From NCBI RefSeq assembly GCF_037975245.1, contig NC_092562.1:26577554-26641553 (forward strand): a stretch of 64,000 bases of DNA. Reading direction: 5' to 3'. Below, piece by piece: positions 12,901-27,900 of this stretch. This DNA is from Apostichopus japonicus (taxonomy: Eukaryota; Echinodermata; Holothuroidea; Aspidochirotida; Stichopodidae). Numbering within the stretch: position 1 is the stretch's first letter; each line of letters begins with the position of its first letter. The notes below the pieces were generated by a model. It was given only the letters and a program-made list of their open reading frames with translations. It made no database searches and was not told where the DNA came from. Position numbers and translations under genes: made by a program.

Positions 12901-15900
12901 CATTGTGGTTTCGATTCATGTAACATGAGCAGTTTTCTTCATGAATCTGACATTATGTATAGTGAGGGTGAACAACATTCTTGATCTTAGTAATACAGTG
13001 AAAGGCAGTGCGATCTGACAATCAATATAGTCACAATGACACAGGCTGTCCTGAAATGGCTTCTTGTTCTAAATGTGATACATTAACATTATAATACCTA
13101 TGACATCTGTCATTGTTGAAATTGTGTAAAACATGGTTTTCACAATTTGACCCAAGGCTGGTGAATTCAAACGACCATTGACCTCCGCCCACAACATTAT
13201 ACTACTTGTACTCAATGTGAGTACAATTACAACAAACATATGATCCGTCCAAGCTGCCTTTGCCATATTATGTTTTGGAAGGTGCGGTAGTGTACAGAGA
13301 CAGGTAAAAGGGGAGTGAAGTAAATATTTGGCGTTTGTTGACTTCAAATGACCTTTACCTCCACCAAAAACAACAAGCTTCTTGACTCAATGTGGAACTT
13401 CTACACACCAAATATGAGGTCTGCCCAAGTTTTCCTTCTTGAGATACTGTGTTTACAAGATTTTCACAATTTGACCCCTAATGACCCCAAATGACCATTG
13501 ACCTCCACCAAAAACTATCACCTACTTGTACTTAATGTGGTTCATGTACATATTAAATATGAGATCTGCCCAAGCTTACCTTCTTGAGGTATCATAGATT
13601 TTCACAATTTTACAAATAACCTCCACAAAGTTGGCTATTAATATCCAACTTTTAGTAAATATGAGGTCTGCAGCAGCCCGGATATTGTGTTTAAAATGTT
13701 TTCATAATTCGACCAATGGTGATCCCAAATGACTTTTGACCTCCACATAAACAATATGCTTCTTGTACTCAATATCGTGCTTCTACACACCAAAATATTA
13801 TTGGTCTGACCTTCCCTTTTTTCAGACATCTTGTTTACAAGCTAGGCGTCACAAATGCACACACACACATACATACACACACATACGCCATCATGAATCC
13901 AAAGGTTATGATTATAATTGAAACCAAAAAAACAAGAATGTTGTAATGTCAACCCTGACATCAACATATACACTTCTTCCAGTGCATTTTAATGAGTATC
14001 CTGTGAGTTGCAACTTTAGCAGCATCACATGATATCATCAACATACTCTGTCATACAATGCTAGTAGTAGTTGGCTTTAACATGTTGGTGGCTGACATTT
14101 ATCTGCTACTACGGAGTAAAGAATTAAACAAACGTAATCCAAAGACACAATGTCTATATCATCATTGTAAATTATAAACTAAATAATGTTGATGGTTTGC
14201 AAACTCTCTATAAATCCTTTGTACTGAGGATATAAAACAATGTGATAACTATACAGGTAAATATGTGCAAAAAGTACAATAGAGGGTAAAGTTTGCTGGT
14301 AAGAGATTTAAAACTCTGCCTGCCCAGCCGAGCCCCCATTCCCCCCCCCCCCCACTACCAAAAACAAATTATAATGAGGACGACGATGATGATGACAAAC
14401 CGATGGACAAGGTGTCGGATTGATGGATAAATAATACACATAAATACAATTTCATGTATGCTAAACCCTTCCATAGCAGCTTAGCAAAAGAAATTTCCAC
14501 AACAGTACTGGTTGTATGTTTCATGTCATTACTTTTAGAATTAAGAAAGAAAAAGGAAAAAAAGAGAAAGTTTATAGTAAAGTTTGTGATTTCTTGTCAT
14601 AATATTGTTCTTTTATTTTGATTGATGAACAACATCTGAGTTGAATGAAAGAAAGAAAGGATCAGTCTGAGTTCCACATCCTATAACAATAACAGACACA
14701 TAGATGGTCAAATTCACTAAAGAGACTTAACAAACCATCAATACACAGATATGATTTGCTAAGTACATGTACAGTATACAAGTTATTAGGTCTTAACAAC
14801 AAATTCTTTAAATCACTCAATTTAAAATGGCTCGCACAGCAAAACATCTATTCACCAACTGAACTTTCACTCGCTACAATTAACAATGCCAATTTAATAT
14901 CTGTAGTTTGCTGTAGTACAAAATCCAATACTGTAGATAAGTTATCTAACTTTACATGCTATATAGCTAGAAATACAGGCCATTGTGTTTAAATGTCCCT
15001 CATAAAATTATCTTTCTGTGCAAAATATCAAACTGTATACACTACAAGAAGAGTAAATAATATTAAGTGAAATATGGCACACAATTATCATAATCATGCA
15101 TGATAACTGCATCTATCTTTTTGTATCAAATAATGTCAAACCTAACATTGGCAACTTGACTCTAATATGAAGAGCATAATGATGTTACTCCAGACCTGCT
15201 TTGGATTCTCTAATTTCTCCTTACGCTCTCTTCCCTGCAAAATAATGTACCAAACCTCCACTAGTTGTTACTTTCCTACAGACTTTGCGCCCATATCAAG
15301 CCATTCTTTTCACATTGTAAATCTTTGCTTGAGAAGAAATTCTGAAATCTTTATAAAATCGCTTGAAATTTAACTTGTTGTGTCGCAGGTGCATGGCCAC
15401 AATAGCACTAGGCAATTTCTGCTGAGCCCATCATGAGACGACCAAAAAGCTTTCAAACTGGCTATTCAGAACCCCTAATTGAATGAGTACCATTTTTCTT
15501 GAATATACCTAAATTCTATTACATACATACTCCCCATGTTCATTTCTCGGTTATAAAATGTAATTTTATTAAAATTTTACACAAAGGTTTCATTATTGTT
15601 TCCAAATGGAAATTAAGTTCTTTGTTGCAAAACAGCAAGTAAACATTCCAATATCGTATGTGTGAAACGTTTTCAACAGTTTAAGAATATTTTAAAGAAG
15701 CAAAAAACAGATTTTGCTACTGCTTGACATTCACCAAGGAGTGCCAAGTAAACCAACTTATTTTTTCCAAATAAATTTATGCGTTTCAAATAAGAACTAG
15801 AGCACCAATGGTGCAGAAGCTCATACCTTTTCGAGCTTAAAAATGTATGGCCCACAAAACCAATTTTGGGCCCATGAGGGATACCCCCCCCCTCTGTTAG

Positions 15901-18900
15901 CAGAACCCTGGCCCCACCACTGGCTATAATTCCTATTTTCCCCTTTAAATCCTATTTTACCCACTCTCTCAGACAATACCACTGACCTACCCTATTAAAC
16001 TTTCTCCCCTCTACCTTAGCAGAAATAACTTCACAAGCACTCCCTACAAGACATAACTTCACAAGCTGCCTACATACCTCAGGCTCAAAGACTTCTAAGA
16101 ATCGGCAAGTGCTGATTGGCTATAGGGCTCTCATGCTTACAGTTCAACAGTTAATAACAACTCCCAGTCCTGCTTTAATTCCACTAACAGCCTCTGCAGA
16201 GCTTAACCACAAATGTAAACAAACACTGCAGAAACTGGGAGACAAATTAAAGGAGCTTTGGCAAAAAGTGAAGGCTCAGATTTGTTTAAACACTGGGGAT
16301 TAATTGTAATTAATTAACTTTTGACCAAAAATTTTTAGGCATCACCTTATTCATACACAATCCAACAATCATCAGTTCAACTTTGAATATGATCCATCAA
16401 AATCTTGAGGAGATTGAGATATTTGAAAATATTACAAAGAATGACCCCTGATGACCCCCTAAATGACATTTGACCTCAATTTTCCGAACACCCCTCGTAA
16501 CTCTCATCCCGAGGAACATTGTGACCAAGTTTCATTATAATTGGCCATACACTGTACGAACAGGAGCAATTTGAAAATATAGGGCCGCGGCCCGGGCCAC
16601 AAAAGACCCTAGTTGATCTTTGATCTCAAATTCATGAACACCCTGAAGGTAAAACTACCATAGTACTATCGTGACAAACCCTCAACATTGTACCATGGAA
16701 TCTGTAGGAGAAGAAGCATTTTGCGTATTTCCACAAAATGGCCCATTACGGCCCACAGGTGACCTTTGACCCCAAATTTTGGACCATCTCTGATGGCCCT
16801 ATACCCAATGGTCCTTGTGTCCAAGTTTCATGAAATTCCATCAAACACTGTGTGAGTGGCAGCGGTTTTACCAATTGTTGACGGATAGAGTGATAGAGTG
16901 ATAGACGCTGCACTGTAACAATAGCTCACACCAGCATGCTGGTATGAGCTAAAAATGAGAGCACATTTGTAAACGCGCCCTTTAATACCACTGGTATAAC
17001 GGTTTACCTGCCTCTGGCATATTAATAGGTTCTTGCAGTAGATTACAGGAAATTTGAGCTGTGCAGGTGATTTTGACCTTGTTCACACTTAAGAAGGCAC
17101 CTGTACTTCAAGTCCGCAAGGGCGATCAATTCCCTATGTGTGAACGCTTGCGTACTCGTACTTTAATTCCACATACTTTCTTAAGAATAATCCTCCTTTC
17201 GTGGGTTTCGCAATCCCTCTTGCGCTCTTAATAAATGTAATGTGAACGGTCGCGGACTTATGATGACCCGATATTTCCGGTTAAGTTATAATATCTGCTC
17301 TATCCATTTGAAATTTGGCGGGGATTATTGAACGTGCATTAGGCATACTTGTACAGATCAGTGAGGCATACATACATTGTGCTTGTTTGTTCAATTATCA
17401 GACCATTACCTTTCTTAACAGAAACATGCACTATCTAATGACGCTATACGTTAACCCTTTTCATTTTTCTTTACACCGATTCAACCATCACTGCAAAAAA
17501 AAGTCACTGTTAAGGTTGTGAGACTAAAACAAACTGAATGGACAGTCCACTTAAATCTAATAAGTTACCAGATCACATTCGAACATGCTATAAACTTTCT
17601 ACTTTCTACTTTCAACTTTCTACTTTCTACTTTCAAAAGTCTACTTAAGACCCATTTTTTCACTTGTTCTTTTGTAAATTAATTTACTTTCTTTGTAAAG
17701 CGCTTTGAGCAGTAACTTTTGTTTACTGATTTGGCGCTATATAAGTCTCATTTATTATTATTATTATTACTATAATAAACTATAGTTCATTCTATGCCAA
17801 ACTCACACGTTTTTGAAAAGGTCAAAATCAAAAATTGTATGTTTATTTCAAAACGGATGATTTTAGAATCGGGTGCTACGGCAGTTACTAAAGGCTAAAA
17901 CCAATACGTATGGCCTAGCCTATAAGTAGCCTAAGCATAGACTTTAGACTTAATGTCAAAGGTATGCTGTATTGGTCCCAAATATGCTAGATATTCAAAT
18001 ATGGTCACCTGTGGTCAAAATTCTTAAAATGTTTTTATTACAACCTTCGAGAAAATTTTCCTCACTGGGACATTCAACCATTTTGTAAGTTCCTTGAAAC
18101 TGTCTAAGAACAATTTTTGGAGAGTAAGAACCTCCATGCAAGTACTTTTTGAAAACTTCTAGCAGTTACAGCATTCTACAATTTGGGGCCTGTACTGACT
18201 ACCTTTAAATACATACCTTCGATGTTGGATAAGCCTCAAATACAATATCAGCAGTAAACCAATGACTAGCAAGATCGTTCGCTCATCCATTGAAGGGTAT
18301 GTAAGAAATTTGAATCTGGGCTTACGTGTAATGGTATATAGTGGTACGGATTGGTTTGAAATTTGAATACAGTATACTGTTATGTGCAATTAATGAACGT
18401 TCCGGGGCAGAGGTGTACTGAGTAGTACGTACCAAGTTAGTACAGCACATGTGGCAATGGCAAACCACAGGGAAGTGTAAACAGCTGATATCACCTTTTT
18501 TAACGCCTGCGCAGTATATTAATCTCGCAAGTGGACTTAATCCGAAAACTCACTGGTTCTTAAATGTGAACGTTTCATGTTTTTAATTGATAATCCTCCT
18601 CGCGGACTTAATATCAATAATCACCCTTGTGTTCTTCAATGTTTACAAGGCCTTTTCCACGCTCATTTCCATTGCTAGGCAGACAGATTGATTACATAAC
18701 ACAGGCTAACGTTCCAGACTAATAACCTTGAAAGGTCAAGAAGAGGGCAGTGGCGAAATATGAACGGCAGTCTTACTAAAAGGTGGATTTTAAATGAGTG
18801 CTATAACACAATGATAGACAGTTATTACACTTGTAACATTGAACATTGACATGTGATAAGTAAGCATTGATTGCCCACAAAAACCATTATAGGCGTGCTT

Positions 18901-21900
18901 CTCCTAACTAACTTCAAAGTTGCTTAGGCCTAGTACAGCTTTAACAAAAATATATTTTGCTGCATAGTTGTGTGTTTATTAGTTTTAGTAGTTTTCTACT
19001 GGAGTAAATGCAAGTACATCTATTCAATGCAACCTAAACCTTTAGCCTTAAGCCGCATTATGTAGACATACTCAGAATGTTTCATAATCTTTAATCTTTT
19101 GACTAGTGTGTGGTGCTACAGATAATAAGCTTGCTTACAAGATTTACAAGAGCCCACTTGTAACCTTACTGACATATCACATTAAGAAAAGCGGCAGAGA
19201 ACATCCTAAATAGTATCTAATTGAATACCAAGTTTGAAGGTCAAGCAAGCTCCGCACAGTGATTTTTGTATATACAGAAAATACCTCTCTTACTCTGGTA
19301 AATGTATCAGAGTACATACAGGTAGATGGTCTGTGATGCTATCATAGTACAAGACCTTTTACTTATAAGCTATCACAATTGTCTTGATGTTGAGTTATAA
19401 ATCCTTAAAAATATGATACATTTGGAAGATTTGCTCAGCTGTACATATTGTCTATTAAATTAATTGAACAATTAAATGTCTTTGTGGAAATACTATTTTC
19501 TTCTGTGGATAAGTGATAAAATATTATTCAGCTTAATTGACATGATGACATCATTCATTCTGCTTAATTTAAATCCTTCAACATACAAAATTGCTACCAG
19601 GATGTGGTTTTAACTTAAAGGTGCAGACAATGTCTAGTATTTGTTTTAAGCAATCATCTTGGCCTTTGGAATATCCATTGATTTACTTCCTTATTGCACA
19701 AAATTCATAGCTGTAAATTTGCCGTGGTAAGTTTCTGACAAATAGCTCCTGTGAGTGAACTTTCTTTAGTCAACTTGGGGTTAAAATTCCATCAATGTAA
19801 TCATCGCACCATGACAAAGGTATACAAAATCAATGCACTGAGTAACTATAGTGTCTACAGTTCTATAGTGTGTGCTTAAACAGACTGTATAAAGAATATA
19901 TAAGGAAGTAAAGGAGGAAATACAAGTTTCAACTGCTTGTATTTAGTATGAGTGAAAGCAATGCAAAGCGATTAGGTTTACATTTAAACCCTCTTTAATG
20001 ACATGTGTGAAGCTAGCTGCATGGTTTATAACTACACAGAAATAAACTTACAGGTGGATATTTTACAACAGCTCGCTTGATATAACTAACTACTGTATGT
20101 GCAATCCTTGCTCTATACATAAATACCATGTTACAGTTGTATTTATCATATATCTTATAAAAATATAACCTGACTGATAATTCCAATGAAAGCATCCAAC
20201 TTACTCTGACAATTATTCCCACTCCATGTAGCTTGGCAGCCTTCTGTGTCACATTCACCTGTAAACCTGTTACAGCTGTCTTGATTCTCACAGTGACAAT
20301 CTTGTAAACAGCCAGCCCCATATTTACCTGGTTCACACTCTGTAAACAAAACAATATAAGACTTGAGTGTTAGCTCTTTTACACTTTATTAGATTTGACT
20401 AATAGAAATTATTGGTATGATCACAAAAATAGAATGTCTGCTCCAAAAGGAGAAAGAACTATAGCAAAACACAATAATGATATCATATCATGATTATAGT
20501 ATGACTTATATTATAGCCATATCCTTTTCAATGCAACGAATATTTGCTATCCCTTCAATTGTATCAATTTCACATTTGCTTGACAAAAATTGAATTTTCA
20601 TGGTGCAATAAAATTATGTCACAAAGATAATTGGACACAGCTAGATGGGGTAAATTAAGCTGTGAATTGAAGGAATATATCTTTAAAATCCAGCTATTGG
20701 TAAAAACAAGACCAGAATTAGGAACAGGTATCAAGACTAAGATTTAAGCTACTGTATCATAAGACTCTGCATTTCCCTGAACCAATTTCAACCAAACATT
20801 CATATTATCTTATAATAACTTACACTTAAATACTAATACTTTTAATGGTAGCCAGAAGATTGCTTTCATTTTTGTTTCTTTGAAACTTCTTCTCTGGTTT
20901 CCTTCCATGCAGTGACAATGTCACCGCTTCATCATATATACATGGTATACTTGTTATTATGATTATATGAATTCTGTTAATATGCTCTAAATTTTCTCAA
21001 CATGTATTTCTACACTGCACCACTGATATGATAGGCAAATGAAATGAATTGAATCGAATACTGTTACAGCAAAAAAATTGCATAATCACGAATAAGTGTC
21101 CATGCTGAAACACTATGCAGTACACTATACTGCACTTGATTCACATACTGAAACATGAACTGAACTATGAACTATCTGCACGTTATAAAATAAATTTTAC
21201 ATCCAGATAACCTCCAATTTCGACAAATGGTGAAAATTACAGGTTCAGCTGGCCATGGCTCATAGCAAATAAGCTCATTCTTTATCAATCTAACTACCAT
21301 ATTGTAGTATGGCTCTCATTTGCAGCCTCTAGATTGGTTGAAAATCACTTCCAAGAACAAGAAAAGCATCAACAAAATACTCACCCACTGAACAATTAAG
21401 ATCTTTGAATCCAGAGTTACATCTGCATCCAAAAGGATCTATGAGACAAAACAGTCTCCCTAGGCAACCATCATCAGTCGCTCCATTTCCAACAGTACAC
21501 TCAAACTCACAAGAATAGCCAAACTTGTCAGGACCACACCCTAAAAGAAAATATTTTTTTGCAGTGTTTTACATTCAATGCAAAATTAATCAGCATTTTC
21601 AGACTGAAATAGAGAAAAACCACACTTGATAGTTTAAAAAAATGTATTCTATGTTGTTCCACTGTATGCTAAGAGAGATCTTCATCAACTCTAATGTGCT
21701 ACCTGTGACACCACCATGGATATACACAGCCACATGTATAGTTTCAGCACAAGTGATTGGAACGGCAGTGTATTAGCCAATATTCATATACTGCTTCCTC
21801 TGATATGAATAATGTGAGAAAATGTTGGCTATTTCAGCATCTAGTTTGTTTCCAAAGATAAAATGTAGCTCCTGTTTCTCTCATTCATATCCATATATCA

Positions 21901-24900
21901 GCAGCGTCTATTTAGTAAAATGTGGTTAAAGTTAAGCTAAGTTCTGGGCTTGTCTAGCTATGCCTTTAAACATTGATTTGGGCATAAAAGATGATAAATG
22001 AAAGGTGCTACAGTACAAGTTTAAGGACTACAGTAAGTCAATAGCAAGATTACTTGGGAACGAAACTTACGTTAACTTTCACACTGAAATGGTTAATGGA
22101 TGGTCTCTTGGGAACACTATGATCAAAAGCTAGGGAGAAGAACTCCCAAGTTGGTGGATACTTTTCATGAATATTAAAAGCTCAATAGTCTTCCTTGGAG
22201 GAAGGGGAAGAGGAATTCCCATATAGTGTCCCATATGGCCCCTCACTGTCATGCAAAGAAAACCTCAAAAGAAGAAGTTCACAGACATCTGTACAAACCT
22301 GTCAGACAGTTTTGTCCCATGAATCCCGGGGCACAGATACATCTCCCAGTTTCATCATCACAAACTCCTCCATTGTAACAATTATCACAGATACCGGTAC
22401 ATCCTGGTGGACCCCATCTACCAGAACTACAAGCTGTTAACAGAAAGGAAAACCAAGGAGAACATAGTTAAGAAAATTATACAATGGTGGTAGCATGTGA
22501 TAATTTATAATGGTTCCTTTCTTTGGAGGGGGGGGGGGGGTGGTGATTGGAGGGAGGAAGTGGAAGAGAAAGGAAACAATTGTGGTATTTTCTTTTACTT
22601 ATTGATTTACAGTATTATTCATTACAGGCATAAACAGTCAGAGCAACTCAAAAAGGCTATTGCCAAAAATGTTGACATTCACATTTCTTTGATTATCCCT
22701 ATTGTATGTATGTATGCATGTATGTATGCATGTTTGTATGTATTTTAGATCCTCCTGCAAGCAGGAACTCACGAAGAAGCCTTCCTTGGCTTATCAAAGC
22801 CGCAAGCTGACCGAAGGCAGTCTCTAATAATCATTTGTATCGTCTGTGATTTTGAATTGTCAACAAATCTGTAACTGGACGACATACATTAATCTTGGTG
22901 AAAAGAGGCACTTATAGTTTGTGACACATCATATATTTAATTTAAAGACTAGGTCTTTCGATAACAATATATATTAATCTGTGAGACAAGATTTACTCTT
23001 GAAAACAGTATCCTCTAAATTAGAAAAACTATGGGGGTTTTTATAGGTGTTGCCAAACTAGCAAAACATGAACAGTCACTATTTTGCCAATTCTCCTCCT
23101 TTGAGACATCTGGGAACATATCATTTCAACATCAGCCATACCTGGACCCTGCATGCCTTTGTTCATTTGACATGGATTGACACATGTTCATGAATATATT
23201 GGTGACAAAGAATAACATATTTCAGATTTAAGTTGTAGGCACCTTCAAGTACTTTTTAGACCTACCAAGAAATGACAAATTCTTAATGCTCAGCAGAAAA
23301 AAATATTACATAGCATTATGACACTTGGGTCAACTAATAACATGGGAGACAAGATTATCTTTTTTTTCTGATTTTGTCATGCGTTAACACCAACAGCAGG
23401 ATTTATGTTAATTGTTGCCACACTAGGATAACTAAATATAAATTTTAGTGCAACTAACTTGCAATGTAAGCATCAGTTTGTTTAACAAGTCATCAGACTT
23501 CAACCAATGTTGATGACTATGACATAATATGCTTTGTCCTCAAACAAACAAAAGGTGGAACAGAACAAAAGTGTGATATCCCAAAATTTTTAGAGGCTTT
23601 AAATTTAGAAGGCACTTTACATTCACGTATTACATCTTTTGTTGGGTTACAGCTACATAGTGGCATCTCAAATGTAGGCAAGTGCTCTCCAAATGTTTGG
23701 TGCACCCCTCAATGATTTGATTTACCATGTTCCGAAAGAAAAGGAAGACATTTTTTTACTTCTACTTAAAAACTATGATTTACTTATTTCTACCTAGAAA
23801 CAAGTCTGCTGAATGCTGATATTAAGCTCTGGAAAGGATGAACACCTCTGGTGCCAGTCTGTATTACCAGCATGCCCCCCCCCCCCTTGCTGCTCTGATG
23901 TAACTGTGCCACCTCCCCTCCACCCCTACTTCCAAACATCTTATGAAGTCACTGCAGCTTAACTATATGATGCACAATACTGTAGGTATGTTACACCAGT
24001 TGCATTATAATACTCATTTAGAATGATAAATAGCTGTCTAGGCCAAAATGACAAATGCACACAGGGTATTGACTTTGGCAATATATTATCTTTATTAAAA
24101 TTAAATATCTTTGGTATATTGAAATACAATTTCTGGTGCTTTGCTTAAAACAGTCAGTGTACTGAATGACATGCTCTAGCTACCCTGAGTATTTGGGTCA
24201 TGACAGAATGAAGAATGATCAGTATGTAGGTCACCAGTTTGGTAAACACTGAGCACAGCTCCATTATAGGCATAATGCTAATAGTTGACTAAAGTACTTA
24301 GTATGATTTGAGATTATATGAGAACTTGACAGTAGGAATCAAACTACATTCCTCAGTAACTGCATACACACAGCAGGCAAAACATTGTTGAAGAGCTATT
24401 GTATGCGTTGTGGAAAATTTTGAAACATTTCCAGCTAAGTGGATATCTCATTGTGAAAACTCATCAATGAATAAGTTGTGTTTATAATAAAGAAAGTATA
24501 AACTGATTTATATACCTTAAGCTTTGACCTCCAGCTGTTGCCATTGTACAGTAAGTTTTATAGTAATTCTTAACTTTTGAGGTTTGCATACGATTCAAAC
24601 TGTCTCCCTTGTATTTTTATCAACAAGCTTTTTACATCATTCAACTTTTGACATCTGAACTTTCATGCAGAAGGTCTTTTAAAGAATTAAGTCACTATCA
24701 TGGGGCGAATTTGAAAGTTATCGGTTGAGTTGCTGAGGAGAGGTTTACTTTAAGTAACTACTAATATTATACAAAGTTCTTTGACTTCAGTTGCCATGAA
24801 AACCTGTGAAAGCAAAAGTTGCCTTTTGCTTAATTTGACCTTTGACGCTTTTGTTGCCCGTCCATCTCAGTAGCACATATTTTGGTAGTACTTGACATTC

Positions 24901-27900
24901 CTATTATACCTGTGTAGGTTGAAAGTGAGTGCTTCCCCTAAAGTTGGGTTAAATAGCAGAAAATCATTGTTTCATTCTGAAGATCTCTCAGACAGAAGAT
25001 AATGTCATGGGGTACTTTAATACCTACCAAGTTTGGAGAAAATTAGAATAGCTGTTGAGGAAAGGTTTTTGATACAAAATTTGAATTAAAATTATACATT
25101 TGACCCTTAACCCTTTGACTTAAAGATTTGATAGAACTTGAAACACACATACATGTGAAGGTTGCATGTCAATTCAATGTTCCCACTTGGATCTATTATG
25201 AAAGAAAATATTCACTTCTTTACTTTATTTGACTCAATTTGCTCTTTTAGAAACATATGTTCCCATCATGGGACACCTGCCTACCAAGCTTAAAGAAATG
25301 GGTCCAGCTGTTTGAAATCAACTGACAGATGTCACAAACACACACATATGGCCAACGTTTGACCCCCTTCCAGATAATGGACTGCAGGTCACACCTCAGT
25401 CACCATATTATGGGTAACTCCTAAAAACTTGCAACATAACTCCAGAACATGAACTGTTACTACAGTATATAGCATCCATAGCAACTGAAATAACCACAAT
25501 AGGATCAAATGACATACAACTACAAAATGTCATACTCCATAGATACAATTAAGGCATGAGGTTAAAAAAAAAATCCATCTAACTTTCATTATTTATCGTT
25601 AGTTGACATGCTTTCTATAATGTTGAATGCAACATTGTCAAGACTTTTCACAGATTATATCTTCAAAATGCTAGTGGAACCAAGTGGATTGGCTTTTCAG
25701 ATCAATACGTAGCTGCAGTGAATAAATTAATACTACTGATTCACCATAGCTGGGTGGAATTAAAACATTTTACCACTACTCATGTACTCAATACAGTAAA
25801 AAAAGAAATTATATTACTCTTACCACGAACAATCAATCTATTCAATCCATGGAGAGCCTGATCCCTTTGACGGTCAATATGACACTCATAGAGACCATTA
25901 TCACCAGTCGCAGCATCTGTGTTTATGATGAAATCTTTGTCTCCAGCCCTATCTGCTAAAATCTTTGAACCATTGATTCTCCAACTGTTATCACCCACAC
26001 GAGACCACTCCATGTCTATCAGGACACCATTATCTCCTGCATTAACAGTCTGAGTAAACTGTCTATTGACTGGAATAACATAAGCTGTAAATATGAAAGA
26101 TTTGACGATTATATACTTGACAATTTTTACATTTTCTGGTTTGTGTACATTTATATGCTATATTCTTCTGTGTTCCAAATTTTATGTCATAATATATTTG
26201 TTCCAATGCAAGTTGAACGTTTCATGTTTATTGTACATACAGTGATTATCAAGAAATTGGCGGCATAGCAAACACAGTTAAAGGAGAATTTTGCAGTGTT
26301 CGGATTTCCAGAAAAAAACTACAATAATTCCTAATCGAAGAAAAGTTTTCCCTGAAATTTCCAATTTTTCTCTATGTGCATTATGTGAAGGTCCATACTG
26401 CTACTTTTCAATAACCAGGGCACATCAAAGTGCTGCTAGCATGCCATATTCTGTTTCAAGAAAAAGAAGTTACCCACTCACAACAAAATGAAAATCAGAA
26501 ATGTGAAGCAAAGAAAATGTAAGATGTATTCTTATTTAGAATGTGTTACAAATACTTTACACAACTGCAAAAAGAATTACCAAGAATTGACAAAATATAG
26601 AATTCAAAATGGTTCGAATATTTACATCATTTTTTCATCATATTAGGTAATAATTTATCTGGTATCCCGTCACAAAATGCTAAGCTAACTTTCTAGGCAT
26701 ATTGCTACACAAGTGCAAAGGTGAACAGCAGTTTTTATACACAGGAACGCAAATTGCATATTATACACAAGATTCAGAGCCTTCAAAACTGGTACACAAT
26801 ATTTTTACACTAAATTATTCCCTACTGGGTAAAAACTATCATTACTACTGTCTGAAGTGACTTTCAGGTTCAATGTGATTGGACATAAATTAAATTTAAG
26901 AAGCCTTCCATGTCTATGGATTGTCTGGAAAATAAACATATTGATACCTTTGGATTTAGAATTGTACCTTTTGGAGCCAGAAATAAAGTTCGCTTCTGTC
27001 AATGGTGTTTGAGGTTCAAGGAAGAGGGTACACTGTATTATTTGACAAAACAAATTTGACAAACATGCCGATTTGTACCTTGTATAGCCTGACAGTAGCA
27101 GTTAATTATCAATGTGGCTGACTTAAATGCCACGTACGTAGCAATCTCGGTATTGAAAGAAATTAAGAACACTTTCATAGTGCACTTGAAAAATAATTTT
27201 AAATGTTACATATTAGAATACTATTCTGTACTTATGTTTTGATGCAAACACTAGTGTCAAATTCTCCTTTAAAACAAATAGTCATGTTGCAGCTCAGTTA
27301 GTACAGAAACGGCCACCTTTCGGCTCAATATAATTGTACCACCATATATGGCACCCTATGTTGGTGAAATATTTTTCATATTCTGGATAAAACACTATTA
27401 AGATACAGTTGTGATTAATTCCAATATTCAATATTTTCTGAATGATTGGTTAAAGGTATCTACTGTAGTGTATTATCTAATGGGCAATAGCCAACTTGTT
27501 TGATACAAGATTTCACAAGATCTTGAACCTTGCAAGCAGCTCGCTTGGAATTCTCAGGAATGCTCAATTAGCTAAATACTCTGCTAATGTTGCAACCCGC
27601 ATTCCTGCACTACAATGAATACACATTACTTGTGATATCTTGTGAATGCAAAATGAGACCAAATGAGACACTTTGCTCTATTATATGATGTTAATAAACA
27701 TTCAATAATATGATACAAAACCATCATTGCTAATTACAAGCCTCAAATCAAGATAAAAATCTTGTCTATATACAGTATATATATGGACATCATCTGCGAG
27801 CAGAAAACATTTTGAGTATTCACTTTATGATAAGAACTGATTTTACAGAGTTCTATGAATTACCTGATTTACCTCAGAGACTGTAACTAGGCAATTTTAT

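Larger units (their letters stand above)
12787..20204. other. Large intron 6 of gene A (7.4 kb), repeat-rich
   Basis: No exon was recognised between EGF modules 3 and 4. The intron holds the GACC-rich tandem repeat (13120-13835), a CA-rich run (13857-13886), a C homopolymer (14340-14353), a dispersed repeat ending in a palindrome (16320-16960) and a LINE 3' tail (17540-17770). The remainder is AT-rich with nothing recognisable. Confidence 0.6.

Noticed and set aside
13069-13347. 92-codon minus-strand open frame
   Set aside because: Lies in the diverged tandem repeat and has no domain content.
16320-16960. Helitron assignment of the palindrome-ended repeat
   Set aside because: No TC start or CTRR end after a short spacer was identifiable, so the class was left open.
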